A stretch of 64,000 bases of DNA from Luteimonas abyssi (lineage in GTDB: Bacteria > Pseudomonadota > Gammaproteobacteria > Xanthomonadales > Xanthomonadaceae): the NCBI RefSeq assembly GCF_001482195.1, contig NZ_KQ759763.1, positions 73,623 to 137,622 of the forward strand, read 5' to 3'. The position numbers were made by a program, and so were the translations under genes. Position 1 is the stretch's first letter; the number at the start of each line of letters is the position of its first letter. Shown one piece after another: positions 8,929-17,757 of this stretch. The notes below the pieces were generated by a model. The model worked only from the letters and a program-made list of their open reading frames with translations, ran no database searches and had not been told where the DNA came from.

Positions 8929-9750
8929 TCAAATCTCGCAGTCCTCGGCCAGCCGCGCATTGAGCGTGCGCTCCTCGCCGCGCAACCGGCTGCGTTCGCT
9001 TTCCTGCGCATTGAAGAACCGGCGGCGAAGGGTATCGCGACGATCGCTCAGGCGCGAACAGACCTCGGCTTGCGGCAATGGCGAACAGCTGTCCTGGATC
9101 CAGGTGCCGCCGCCATACCCATACCCGTAGCCGGGTGGGGGGCCGTGGCCAGGACCGGGGCTGGGCCTGGACGGTATCGAAACCGGTGGCGGCGTGCCGG
9201 GGCCGCCCACCGGCACCGTACTCAGGCCGCGGCTGGGCACGGTGCTCAACCCGGCACCGGGCACGGTGCTCAGACCGCTCGACGGCGCGCGCGTGTCGCC
9301 GCGTGTGCCGATGCCCGGCGGGCGTGCAGGCCCGCGGCGTGGCCCGCCGCCGGTCCAGAACGGCACGAAGCGTGGATTGCCGTCGCCACGATCGCTGGTG
9401 TAACGCTCGCCGTCGGGCGTGATGCATTCGTACATGGGTTGCGGCGCGTGGACCCGGACCACCTGCGGTGGCGGCGTGGCGTCCACCACGGGGGCCGGTA
9501 CGGAAACCGCGGGATCGGCGGCGCGCGGCGGTGGATCCTGCGGGCGCTGCAGCGTCCGGACCTCCTGCCGTGCGCCGTCGGCGCACGGGGTGTCCTGCAG
9601 GGTCACCGCGCCGCCTGCCGCGGTGCAGCGGTACACCGTCACATCCGCGTGGGCGGTGGCGGGAACCGCGAGTCCCGTGGCGGCGAGAGCGAGTCCCATC
9701 GCGAGTGCCGTCGAGGCACGTCCTGCCGAGAGCGATCGAAAGGCGTCCAT
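8929..9750 (-). CDS. Secreted DUF4124-type protein with Pro/Gly-rich centre
   Basis: This encodes 273 residues. Residues 1-36 form a signal peptide ending in ATAHAD, followed by the DUF4124 pattern VYRCTAAGGAVTLQDTPC. The centre is low-complexity Pro/Gly and holds a GLSTVP motif repeated three times with a nine-residue period. The C-terminal ~70 residues are charged and helical, with two Cys and an Arg-rich stretch. It lies 73 bases downstream of hemF and 27 bases upstream of its paralogue. Localisation in the periplasm is inferred from the signal peptide; the role is unknown. Confidence 0.7.
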   Translation of the reverse strand: MDAFRSLSAGRASTALAMGLALAATGLAVPATAHADVTVYRCTAAGGAVTLQDTPCADGARQEVRTLQRPQDPPPRAADPAVSVPAPVVDATPPPQVVRVHAPQPMYECITPDGERYTSDRGDGNPRFVPFWTGGGPRRGPARPPGIGTRGDTRAPSSGLSTVPGAGLSTVPSRGLSTVPVGGPGTPPPVSIPSRPSPGPGHGPPPGYGYGYGGGTWIQDSCSPLPQAEVCSRLSDRRDTLRRRFFNAQESERSRLRGEERTLNARLAEDCEI

Positions 9751-9823
9751 GGCCGCATCATGCGCGAGCCGGCGGGGCCGGGGAAAGCGGGCCCGCCGGT
9801 GGCGTTCAGCGGGCTCCCAAGGC

Positions 9824-10735
9824 TCAGCCCAGCGCCGTCAGCCAGTCGCGCGGGGTCAGGTAGGCCGCCAAGCGGGACTCGGCGCTGGCCGGCTCGGGTG
9901 CGTACCCGTACTCCCAGCGCACCAACGGCGGCAGGCTCATCAGAATGGATTCGCTGCGTCCGCCCGATTGCAGGCCGAACAGCGTGCCGCGATCCCAGAC
10001 CAGGTTGAACTCGACGTAGCGTCCCCGCCGGTACAGCTGGAAGTCGCGTTCGCGCTCGCCATACGGGGTGTCCCGGCGGCGCGCGACGATGGGCAGGTAG
10101 GCATCGAGAAACCCGTCGCCGACCGCGCGCAGGTAGCCGAAGTCGCGGTCGAAATCGTCGTGGAGATCGTCGAAGAACAGGCCGCCGACACCGCGTGTCT
10201 CGCCGCGATGCTTGAGGAAGAAGTAGTCGTCGCACCAGCGTTTGTGGGCGTCGTAGCGCGCCTGCCCGCCGTAGGGCTCGCACAGCGCACGCGCGGTGCG
10301 ATGCCAGTGGGCGATGTCCTCGTCGACCGGGTAGAACGGTGTGAGGTCGAAACCACCGCCGAACCACCAGGCCACGGTCTCGCCGTCGCGCTGGGCGCGG
10401 AAATGGCGCACGTTCGCGTGTGTGGTCGGCAGGTGGGGATTGCGCGGATGGAACACCAGAGACACTCCGACCGCGCGCCACGAGGCGCCCGCCAGTTCCG
10501 GTCGCGCGGCGGTGGCGGATGGCGGCAGGTGGGTGCCGGAGACGTCGGAGAAGCCGATCCCGGCCTGTTCGAACACCGCGCCGTCGCGCAGCACGCGGGT
10601 GCGGCCGCCACCGCCCTCCTCGCGTTGCCAGAGGTCCTCATGGAACCGCGCCTGCCCATCCGCGGCTTCGATTGCGGTGCAGATGCGGTCCTGGAGGTCG
10701 GTGAGATAACTGCGTACGGGGGCCAGCTCGTTCAT
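9824..10735 (-). CDS. hemF: Oxygen-dependent coproporphyrinogen III oxidase
   Basis: HemF converts coproporphyrinogen III to protoporphyrinogen IX by two oxidative decarboxylations in the cytoplasm, using O2. The 303-residue product has the usual family length and its signature segments: [58 protein letters not shown] and the C-terminal [15 protein letters not shown] chose the ATG at 10735 because the residues above it in the same open frame (to 10957) do not match the family. Two DUF4124 genes follow on the same strand. Confidence 0.96.
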   Translation of the reverse strand: MNELAPVRSYLTDLQDRICTAIEAADGQARFHEDLWQREEGGGGRTRVLRDGAVFEQAGIGFSDVSGTHLPPSATAARPELAGASWRAVGVSLVFHPRNPHLPTTHANVRHFRAQRDGETVAWWFGGGFDLTPFYPVDEDIAHWHRTARALCEPYGGQARYDAHKRWCDDYFFLKHRGETRGVGGLFFDDLHDDFDRDFGYLRAVGDGFLDAYLPIVARRRDTPYGERERDFQLYRRGRYVEFNLVWDRGTLFGLQSGGRSESILMSLPPLVRWEYGYAPEPASAESRLAAYLTPRDWLTALG

Positions 10736-10861
10736 GCCGCCATTGTAGAAGCGTGCGTGTCCTCCGTATGCGGACCATTCGTCCCACCCTGGCGCCGTTA
10801 CCGCGCTCCCGCTTCCGCGCGGGTCGCAGTGTCCCATCGCCGCCATCGACGGTTGATGGAA

Positions 10862-10880
10862 CGCTAACGACGCATTAGCG
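10862..10880. promoter_or_regulatory. Dyad upstream of cysteine dioxygenase gene
   Basis: CGCTAA and TTAGCG form an inverted repeat with a 7-base spacer, 59 bases before the start at 10939 and between the divergent hemF and cysteine dioxygenase genes. It is palindromic enough to be an operator, for example for a LysR-type regulator, but the regulator is not in the window. Confidence 0.25.
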
Positions 10881-10938
10881 GAATCCCAACATCTGCGACG
10901 CCATCTTGAGACCGTCGCATTCAAGGGGGGATCGCCTG

Positions 10939-11541
10939 ATGACCAAGCCCATGACACCCATCTCCGACACGCCGAGTGCCGCCCCGTTTCCTCTGCTCGA
11001 CGACATCGTCGTGCTGGCCGACGCCGCCATGCGCGCGGGCGAACCCGCGCAGATCGTCCAGCGCCTGGTCGACGGTCTCCGTGGCCTGCTGGCCGACCGC
11101 AGTGACGCCGTGCCCGGATGGTTGCTGGCCGGGACGCCGGGAGGCTATGTGCGCCGGGAGCTGCATCGCTCGTCGAGCGGGTACCAGATCGTCGCGATCA
11201 CCTGGCCGCCCGGGCAGGGCAGCCCGGTGCACGATCACGCCGATACCTGGGGCATCGAAGCGCTGTTGCGCGGACGTCTGGAAGTGGTGGATTACCGGGT
11301 CGTCGCCCAGCACCGGGCCCTGGCCGAGTTGCGTCCGGCCGCGAGCCACACGCTGGAGCCGGGGACCGTGCTGGGCCTGTTGCCGCCGCACGACCTGCAT
11401 GCCTGCCGGAATGCCAGCGCCCGGGAAACCGCAGTGACGCTGCATATCTACGGACGGGCGCTGGAGACGGTCAAGCGTTACACCGAGGTGGGCGACGGCC
11501 TGTATCGGCCGCAGCGGATCCAGCTGGCGGTGGTGGACTGA
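10939..11541 (+). CDS. Cysteine dioxygenase family protein
   Basis: Cysteine dioxygenases oxidise L-cysteine with O2 to cysteine sulfinate in the cytosol. The 200-residue product carries the cupin iron ligands His98 and His100 ([10 protein letters not shown]) and His154 (DLHACRN). The Tyr in LHIYGRA sits where family members have the active-site Tyr, and an Arg pair in YVRREL matches the substrate-binding Arg region. The residue aligned with the mammalian cross-link Cys is not Cys, as in most bacterial forms. ATG 10939 is chosen for its AAGGGGGG ribosome site. It stands alone, so a thiol other than cysteine, such as 3-mercaptopropionate, cannot be excluded. Confidence 0.85.
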   Translation: MTKPMTPISDTPSAAPFPLLDDIVVLADAAMRAGEPAQIVQRLVDGLRGLLADRSDAVPGWLLAGTPGGYVRRELHRSSSGYQIVAITWPPGQGSPVHDHADTWGIEALLRGRLEVVDYRVVAQHRALAELRPAASHTLEPGTVLGLLPPHDLHACRNASARETAVTLHIYGRALETVKRYTEVGDGLYRPQRIQLAVVD

Positions 11542-11611
11542 CCTCGGAAACATCGTTCTCCCGCACACGGGAGGGGGCATCGGTGCCGGGCGGGCGTCGG
11601 CTAGATGCGCT

Positions 11612-11888
11612 CTCTCGTCCTTCTCCCGCTTGCGGGAGAAGGTGCCCGAAGGGCGGGTGAGGGTGTTTTTCAATGCCTACAGCCTATCTCCCTCACCCCA
11701 ATCCCCGCTCCGCGCCCCGGCCCTCGCGGTGCCGCGAGGGCGTTCATCGGCACGCGAGCCCATGGCTCGCAAGCGTGCCTCTTCACCCCGCGAGCGGGAG
11801 AGGGGCGATGGTGCTCCAGCATGTCGCGACCGGTTTCCCTTCTCCCGCTTGCGGGAGAAGGTGCCCCGAAGGGACGGATGAGGGTGTC
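11612..11888. repeat. Hairpin-rich intergenic repeat, two copies plus degenerate middle part
   Basis: The 414-base gap between the convergent cysteine dioxygenase and S9 peptidase genes holds two copies, at about 11617-11665 and 11830-11888, of a ~50-base element. Its core is TTCTCCCGCTTGCGGGAGAA followed by a CCCGAAGGG hairpin and GGTGAGGGTG. The bases between (11690-11815) contain related stems such as GCGAGCGGGAGAGGGGCG. The element occurs again, inverted, at 63336-63571. I see no coding sequence in the gap. Confidence 0.8.
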
Positions 11889-11955
11889 TTTCGAGCGGGC
11901 GTCGGCTCGATGAGCGTTCGATGCTTGGTGTTTCTGCTGCTTCGGAGAGTTCGGG

Positions 11956-14322
11956 TTATTTGAGCGCCTTTTCGAACAGCTCGTAGATCCGCCGGTACTG
12001 GTCGTACCACGAGGCCGCATGCTGGTAGGCATGCCGCTCCAGCGGATAGCTGGCCAGTTCCCACTTGTCCTTGCGCAGTTCGATCAGGCGCTGCGCCAGC
12101 ATCACCGAATCCTTGTAGAACACGTTGTCGTCGATCATGCCGTGCGAGATCAGCAGGTGGTCCTGCAGGTTCTGCGCGTATTCCATCGGCGACGAGATCC
12201 GGTACGCCTCGGGGTCGAGTTCGGGCGTGTTGAGGATGTTGGCGGTGTAGGGATGGTTGTACTGGGTCCAGTCGGTGACCGGGCGCAGCGCGGCGCCGGC
12301 CTTGAACACGCCGGGCTCGCGGAACAGCGCCATGAAGGTCATGAAGCCGCCGTAGCTGCCGCCGTAGATGCCGACGCGGTCGCGGGCGCCCTGGCGCTGC
12401 TCGACCAGCCAGTCGATGCCGTCGAGATAATCCTCCAGCTCCGGATGGCCCATCTGCCGGTAGATCGCGGTGCGCCAGTCGCGGCCGTAACCTTCGGACG
12501 CGCGGAAGTCGAGATCCAGGACGATGTAGCCCTGCTGCACGAGCATGTTGTGGAACATCTGCTCGCGGAAGTAGTTCGGATAGCGGTCGCTGACGTTCTG
12601 CAGGTAACCCGCGCCGTGCACGAACAGCACGATCGGATACTCGCGGCCGGGCTCCAGCTGTGCCGGGCCGTAGTACTTGCCCCAGATGGTGCCGGCGCCG
12701 TGCTTGGACGGCACCTGCACCATTTCCGGCTGCAGCCAGGTGTACTCGCGGTACTCGGCGGTGCGGGTGTCGGTGAGCGTGCGCGCCTCGCCGCCGGCCA
12801 CGTCGATGACCGCCAGTTGCGGCGGCACGTAGCTCGACGAATGACGGACCAGCAGACGGCTGCCATCGGGTGATTCGTTGAAGTCCTCCACCCCGTCGAG
12901 CGCGGTGATCTCACGGACCTCGCCGCCGGCGGCGGGCACCTCGCAGACCTCGTAGTCGCCCGGACGCGCACGATTGCACACGAACAGGAAGCGGGCGCCG
13001 TCGGCGGCAAGGACCGGCGCGGACGCTTCCCAGCGGCCGTCGGTCAGCGCGCGGCTGCGATTGCCGTCGCTGATGTGCAGGTGCGAGTAGCCGCTGTGTT
13101 CGGACAGGAACCAGACGCTGCGGTTGTCGGGCATCCAGCCGAATTCGTTGAAGCCCCAGTTGATCCAGGCCTCGTCGGTGAGGCGGTGGCGCAGGCGCGG
13201 CGCGGTCTGGCCGGCATCGACCGTCACCAGCCAGCGATCCTTGTTGTCGACCGAGTGCAGCATCACCGCCGCCTGGCGGCCGTCGCCGCTCCACTGCATC
13301 GCGTCCGGGCCCTGGCCCTCGATACGCACCGGACGCGGACCCTGCAGCGGATCCTTGCCGGCGGCGCGACGCAGGTTGGCGAGCGGATCGCGATCGATGC
13401 CCGGCAGCCCGTCGAGCGCGAGCTTATGGGTCCGTCCCGTCGCCACCTCGACCATCCAGAACGTCTGCGGCAGCGGATCGTTGCGGCCCACGCGGGTGCG
13501 CACGTCCTCGAATTCCTCGTAGCCGGACTCGGTGACGTACTTGGGCATGCGGCCGCCCTGGCCGCGCTCGGCGCTCTTGGCTTCGGTGACCGCCAGCAGC
13601 CAGCGGCCATCGGGCGACAGCGCGCTGGCGGCGATGTTCACGTCGCGACCGAGGAAGATCGGCGCGGGCGCGCGGGTGGGGTCGGCGCGTCGCCACGCGG
13701 TGTCCTGTTCGCGCTGGCCGTCGCGGCGGTCGCGCTCCACCCGCAGGGTGTCGATCAGGCGCAGCTGCAGATCGCGCAGGGCATCGTCGCGCGGCGGCTC
13801 GGCCGGGTCGGCCTCGCCCTTGAGCGTGATCGCCGTGGTCACCCCGTCGCCTGCGTTCCAGCGGAACCAGCGGTCGTTGCCGATGCGCCAGACCAGCGAG
13901 CCGTCGTCGCCCCAGCGCGGCGAGGCGGAGCGCTCGTCGCCGCGCCCGAGCTGGGTCAGCGCGCCATTGCGCAGGTCGCGGACGAACACGTCGCCGTTGC
14001 GCACGTAGGCCATGCGGGTGCGGCCGCGGTCGTAGACCGCCTGCAGGCCGTCGATGTCGGCACGGGAAGGGCCGTCGAGCAGGCGGCTCTCGCCGCCGGC
14101 CACCGGCACCGTCCAGGTATCGCGCACGCTGCTGTCGGCACGCTTGATCGAATAGAACGCGCGCTGGCCGTCCCAGGACCACCACGCCTGTTCCACCGGC
14201 GGCCCGATCCAGTCGGGGTCGGCCATGATGCGGTCGAGGGAAAGGGATTGCGCGGGCTGCGCGAGCACGGGCGCGGCGGCGGCCGCGCCGATCAGGAGAG
14301 CGACGGAGAGCAGGCGGATCAT
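11956..14322 (-). CDS. Secreted S9 family peptidase (dipeptidyl peptidase IV-like)
   Basis: The 788-residue product has a signal peptide (MIRLLSVALLIGAAAAAPV, cleaved near LAQ), so it is exported to the periplasm. An N-terminal beta-propeller of the DPP-IV type (residues ~35-530) is followed by an alpha/beta hydrolase domain. The catalytic triad can be read: Ser656 in GIYGGSYGGF, Asp731/732 in GMIDDNV, and His764 in ERHAY. The family removes N-terminal dipeptides, often Xaa-Pro, during peptide scavenging. ATG 14322 is taken as the start because it begins the signal peptide; the open frame runs 24 codons further upstream without resembling the family. A stem-loop with a U-rich tail lies in its leader. 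Confidence 0.9.
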   Translation of the reverse strand: MIRLLSVALLIGAAAAAPVLAQPAQSLSLDRIMADPDWIGPPVEQAWWSWDGQRAFYSIKRADSSVRDTWTVPVAGGESRLLDGPSRADIDGLQAVYDRGRTRMAYVRNGDVFVRDLRNGALTQLGRGDERSASPRWGDDGSLVWRIGNDRWFRWNAGDGVTTAITLKGEADPAEPPRDDALRDLQLRLIDTLRVERDRRDGQREQDTAWRRADPTRAPAPIFLGRDVNIAASALSPDGRWLLAVTEAKSAERGQGGRMPKYVTESGYEEFEDVRTRVGRNDPLPQTFWMVEVATGRTHKLALDGLPGIDRDPLANLRRAAGKDPLQGPRPVRIEGQGPDAMQWSGDGRQAAVMLHSVDNKDRWLVTVDAGQTAPRLRHRLTDEAWINWGFNEFGWMPDNRSVWFLSEHSGYSHLHISDGNRSRALTDGRWEASAPVLAADGARFLFVCNRARPGDYEVCEVPAAGGEVREITALDGVEDFNESPDGSRLLVRHSSSYVPPQLAVIDVAGGEARTLTDTRTAEYREYTWLQPEMVQVPSKHGAGTIWGKYYGPAQLEPGREYPIVLFVHGAGYLQNVSDRYPNYFREQMFHNMLVQQGYIVLDLDFRASEGYGRDWRTAIYRQMGHPELEDYLDGIDWLVEQRQGARDRVGIYGGSYGGFMTFMALFREPGVFKAGAALRPVTDWTQYNHPYTANILNTPELDPEAYRISSPMEYAQNLQDHLLISHGMIDDNVFYKDSVMLAQRLIELRKDKWELASYPLERHAYQHAASWYDQYRRIYELFEKALK

Positions 14323-14432
14323 GGGAGTCCTGGGACGGGCAAACCGCCGCAGGTTAGCAGCCGGTTCCGCGCCGGGGCTTGGGCCACAGGTCATGGCCGG
14401 GCGGGGGCAGGTGCGGACTGCGCCACAAAAGG

Positions 14433-14457
14433 ACGGGGGCGCCGATGGCGCCCCCGT
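14433..14457 (-). terminator. Stem-loop with U-tail in the S9 peptidase leader
   Basis: ACGGGGGCGCC and GGCGCCCCCGT form an 11-bp perfect stem with a three-base loop. Read on the - strand it is followed by CCTTTTGT, like an intrinsic terminator. It lies about 110 bases upstream of the peptidase start and about 45 bases downstream of the TATGAT hexamer, so it could be an attenuator or the end of a short RNA. Confidence 0.4.
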
Positions 14458-14550
14458 GTGTTACGTCCCTGTTCCCGGCAAACCGGATCGTCCGTGGGCG
14501 AATCATAACCAGACCGTAAACGTTAAAAAGTGACGCTTATCGCAATTCTT

Positions 14551-14606
14551 GTCAGTTTCTGACTATTAATGCACAGTTGTACACGTTTCCATGTCGCATT
14601 TCTGAC
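14551..14606. promoter_or_regulatory. Repeated TTTCTGAC sites upstream of cytochrome bd
   Basis: TTTCTGAC occurs at 14556-14563 and 14599-14606, 43 bases apart (about four helical turns). The first copy is part of the palindrome GTCAGTTTCTGAC. The placement in the AT-rich patch upstream of the oxidase suggests a regulator site. The regulator is unknown. Confidence 0.25.
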
Positions 14607-14795
14607 AGGAAACGGCCCGTGGCTGTCCAGGCCCGACGGAAGTCCGACGCTGCGCGCCGGTGCCGACGCGTCCGAGCGGATCGCGAAGCGGAGAGGCGAA
14701 GAAGCGAGGGCGGGCGTGCGCTGCGACGTTCGGTCACGCGCCCTTGGCTGCGGACGGGCGCAGACTGCCGGTCCCGTCGTACTGGAGTGCCAGGC

Positions 14796-16217
14796 GTGGA
14801 GGCGCTGCTGCTGTCGCGGATCCAGTTCGGTTTCGTGATCTCGTTCCATGTGCTGTTTCCGGCCTTCACGATCGGGCTGTCGAGTTGGCTGGCGTTTCTC
14901 GAGTGGCGGTGGCTGCGCACCCGCGACACCCTCTGGCGCGACCTCTATTTCTTCTGGCTGAAGATCTTCGCGGTGTCGTTCGGCATGGGCGTGGTCTCGG
15001 GCATCGTCATGAGCTTCCAGTTCGGCACCAACTGGGCGGTGCTGGCCGAACGCGCCGGTCCGATCCTCGGCCCGCTGCTGTCCTATGAAGTGCTGACGGC
15101 GTTCTTCCTGGAGGCGTCGTTCCTGGGCGTGATGCTGTTCGGCTGGCGCAAGGTGCCGGAGAAACTCCATTTCCTGTCGACGTGCATGGTCGCCGTCGGC
15201 ACGTTGATCTCGACGTTCTGGATCCTGTCGGCCAACAGCTGGCTGCATACGCCGGCCGGGTACGAGCTGGTCGACGGGATGTTCCATCCGGCCAGCTGGC
15301 GCGAGGTGATCTTCAATCCGTCGTTTCCCTACCGACTGGCGCACATGGCGCTGGCGGCGTTCATCACCACCTGTTTCGTGATCGGCGGGGTCGCGGCCTG
15401 GTATCTGCGCCGCGGCGTGCACGAGGAGGCGGCCCGGCGGATGCTGCGCCTGTCGGTCGCCTTCGCCGCGATCACCGTGCCGCTGCAGATCCTCGCGGGC
15501 GACCTGCACGGGCTCAACACACGCGAGCACCAGCCGACCAAGGTCGCGGCCATGGAAGGGCACTGGCATCACGGCGAGCCCGGCGCCGGCGTGCCGCTGG
15601 TGGTGTTCGCGGTGCCCGACGCGACGGCCGAGCGCAATCGCTACGAGGTCGCGATCCCGCGGCTGGGCAGCCTCATCCTCACCCACAGCTGGGACGGCGA
15701 GATCGAGCCGCTGACCGCGGTGCCGGCCGACGAGCGCCCGCCGGTGGCACCGGTGTTCTATGCGTTCCGGATCATGGTCGGCATCGGCATGTCGATGCTG
15801 GCGCTGACGTGGGTGTCGTTGTGGGCCTGGCGCCGCGGCTGGCTCGACCGCAGCCGCTGGCTGCTCGACGCCTGGCGGTTGATGGCGCCGAGCGGCTTCG
15901 TCGCCGTGCTGGCGGGCTGGTTCGTGGTCGAGATCGGGCGCCAGCCCTGGGCGATCCAGGGTCTGTTGCGGACCCGTGATGCCGTCAGTGAGATCGGTCC
16001 GCTGGCGGTGGCGGTCTCGCTGGGGACATTCGTCGTCACGTACGCGGTGGTGTTCGGCGCGGGCGGCGGTTACATCCTGAAGATGATCCGCAAGGGGCCG
16101 CAGCGCTTCGAGCCCGATCCCGATACCGGCGAGGGCGACCGCACCCCGATGCGGCCGCTGTCGGCGGCCGATCACGGCGAGACCGATGACGCCGAGGCGC
16201 AGGAGGCGTCGCTATGA
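14796..16217 (+). CDS. cydA: Cytochrome bd-type quinol oxidase subunit I (cyanide-insensitive type)
   Basis: Subunit I of the quinol-oxidising terminal oxidase binds hemes b558, b595 and d in the inner membrane. The start is GTG 14796, supported by GGAG eight bases upstream; the open frame extends further but with a non-family Arg-rich sequence. The 473-residue product has about nine membrane helices. Heme ligands are visible as His18 (ISFHVLFPAF), His183 (YRLAHMALAAF) and Met327 (FRIMVGIGMS). The distance between the last two is shorter than in E. coli CydA, so the Q-loop is short, as in CioA-type enzymes. The stop overlaps the start of cydB by four bases. Confidence 0.95.
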   Translation: MEALLLSRIQFGFVISFHVLFPAFTIGLSSWLAFLEWRWLRTRDTLWRDLYFFWLKIFAVSFGMGVVSGIVMSFQFGTNWAVLAERAGPILGPLLSYEVLTAFFLEASFLGVMLFGWRKVPEKLHFLSTCMVAVGTLISTFWILSANSWLHTPAGYELVDGMFHPASWREVIFNPSFPYRLAHMALAAFITTCFVIGGVAAWYLRRGVHEEAARRMLRLSVAFAAITVPLQILAGDLHGLNTREHQPTKVAAMEGHWHHGEPGAGVPLVVFAVPDATAERNRYEVAIPRLGSLILTHSWDGEIEPLTAVPADERPPVAPVFYAFRIMVGIGMSMLALTWVSLWAWRRGWLDRSRWLLDAWRLMAPSGFVAVLAGWFVVEIGRQPWAIQGLLRTRDAVSEIGPLAVAVSLGTFVVTYAVVFGAGGGYILKMIRKGPQRFEPDPDTGEGDRTPMRPLSAADHGETDDAEAQEASL

Positions 16218-17233
16218 ATCTCGACCTGCCGACGGTGCTGCCGGTGATCTGGTTCGGTGTGATCGGCTTCGGCGTGCTGATGTACGTGCTGCTCGACGGC
16301 TTCGTGCTGGGGCTGGGCATCCTCGCGCCGTTCGCCGAGGACGGCGACCAGCTCGACCACATGATGAACACCGCCGCGCCGATCTGGGACGGCAACGAGA
16401 CCTGGCTGGTGCTCGGCGGCGCCGGCCTGCTGGCGGCGTTTCCTGCGGCCTACGCGATCGTGCTGTCGTCGCTGTACCTGCCGGTACTGGTGATGTTGAT
16501 CGCGCTGGTGTTCCGCGGGGTCGCGTTCGAATTCCGGTTCAAGGCGCGCCGCGCGAAGCGCTTCTGGGGCGGTGCCTTCGCGGTGGGTTCGTTCTTCGCC
16601 GCCTTCGCCCAGGGCGTGGTGCTCGGCGCGCTGGTCGAGGGCACGCCGTTGCAGGAAGGACGCTACCTGGGCGGTGCGCTGGACTGGTTCAGCCCGTTTT
16701 CGATGCTGACCGGCGCCGCGGTGGTGTTCGGCTATGCGCTGCTCGGCAGCACCTGGCTGATCCTCAAGACCGAGGGGCCGCTGCAGCGCACCGCCCGCCT
16801 GCTGACCCGGCCGCTGGTGCTGGTGGTGGTGGCGTTCATGGGGCTGGTCAGCACCTGGCTGCCGTTCCTGGATTCGCGGGTCATGGCGCGCTGGTTCGAG
16901 GGCGCCAATTTCCTCTGGCTGTCGCCGGTGCCGTTGCTGGTGCTGGTCAATGCCGTCGCCCTGTGGCGTTCGGCGATGCGCGAGGGACGCGACGTCGCGC
17001 CCTTCCTGCTCACGTTGTGCTTCTTCGTACTCGGTTTCGCCGGCCTGGTGCTGGGCATGTGGCCCAATATCGTGCCGCCTTCGCTGAGCCTGTGGGAGGC
17101 GGCATCGCCGCCGTCCTCGCAGGGTTTCGTGCTGGCGGGGCTGGTGGTGCTGCTGCCGCTGATCCTGGGCTATACGGCGTGGTCGTACCACGTGTTCCGG
17201 GGGAAGGTGCGGGCGGACGTGGGATATCACTGA
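16214..17233 (+). CDS. cydB: Cytochrome bd-type quinol oxidase subunit II
   Basis: The 339-residue membrane protein pairs with CydA to form the bd oxidase that reduces O2 to water without pumping protons. N-terminal family hallmarks are VIWFGVIGFGVLMYVLLDGF and MMNTAAPIWDGNETWLVLGG. About eight transmembrane helices can be seen, ending with a basic cytoplasmic tail. ATGA overlap with cydA shows translational coupling. No cydX-type small subunit or cydDC transporter is seen next to it, which is usual for the cyanide-insensitive group. Confidence 0.96.
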   Translation: MNLDLPTVLPVIWFGVIGFGVLMYVLLDGFVLGLGILAPFAEDGDQLDHMMNTAAPIWDGNETWLVLGGAGLLAAFPAAYAIVLSSLYLPVLVMLIALVFRGVAFEFRFKARRAKRFWGGAFAVGSFFAAFAQGVVLGALVEGTPLQEGRYLGGALDWFSPFSMLTGAAVVFGYALLGSTWLILKTEGPLQRTARLLTRPLVLVVVAFMGLVSTWLPFLDSRVMARWFEGANFLWLSPVPLLVLVNAVALWRSAMREGRDVAPFLLTLCFFVLGFAGLVLGMWPNIVPPSLSLWEAASPPSSQGFVLAGLVVLLPLILGYTAWSYHVFRGKVRADVGYH

Positions 17234-17484
17234 CGGCGCTCGGGGCCTGTGCGCGCGGTTCGGGCGGTGAGCATGGCGGGCGCCGGGCCCCGATGTGATG
17301 CTCGATGCCGGTGATCGGCCGGGCGCGCGAGGAGTCGTCTCGGAAAAAGCGGTGTCGCGGTGGGTTGCCGGTGCGGCGCGCGGCGGCGCGTTCTGAATCA
17401 GGGGTGATTCGGGATTCGTCTTGCGCGGTTTCACGGCGTTTGCTTTTCCCGCACAATCGTCGGCATCGAGCCGTTCCCCGGGCC

Positions 17485-17757
17485 ATGCACGCCTACGTCT
17501 ACAAGAGCCAGCGCAAGGACGATACCTACGTCTATCTTGCGGTCCGCGACGATTTCTCCGCACTGCCCGACGCCTTGATGGCCCGGTTGGGGCCGTTTCG
17601 TTTCGTCCTGGATGTGGCGCTGACGCCGGAACGCCGGCTCGCCCGCGAGGATGCGGCGCGCGTGCGCGAGAACCTGGCCGCGCAGGGATTCCATCTCCAG
17701 ATGCCGCCCTCGGCGGCGACCGACCCGCTCGCGGTCGACTGGGGGACGGATGCGTGA
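17485..17757 (+). CDS. YcgL domain protein
   Basis: The 90-residue product matches the YcgL family (DUF709), small cytoplasmic proteins of gammaproteobacteria of unknown function. Family features are the N-terminal [19 protein letters not shown], the central [20 protein letters not shown] and the C-terminal GFHLQMPP. The ATG at 17485 begins the family sequence exactly, although the frame is open upstream. It overlaps the next gene by eight bases, so the ankyrin protein is probably translated from the same message. Confidence 0.88.
   Translation: MHAYVYKSQRKDDTYVYLAVRDDFSALPDALMARLGPFRFVLDVALTPERRLAREDAARVRENLAAQGFHLQMPPSAATDPLAVDWGTDA

Larger units (their letters stand above)
14323..14795. 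other. Divergent intergenic region, S9 peptidase / cytochrome bd
   Basis: This 473-base gap has no convincing gene. Bases 14500-14600 are notably AT-rich compared with the rest of the window, so promoters for both directions are probably here. A TATGAT hexamer on the - strand (14502-14507) resembles a -10 box for the peptidase side. The remaining bases up to 14795 are GC-rich and would be a long cydA leader. Confidence 0.4.

Noticed and set aside
10736-10957. Upstream extension of hemF
   Set aside because: The added residues do not match HemF and would overlap the divergent gene's promoter region.
11542-11955. Possible CRISPR array
   Set aside because: The repeats are few, unequal in length and strongly palindromic, without regular unique spacers.
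14577-14795. Upstream extension of cydA to an earlier start
   Set aside because: The added 73 residues are Arg-rich and not membrane-like; the GTG at 14796 has a ribosome site and begins the family sequence.
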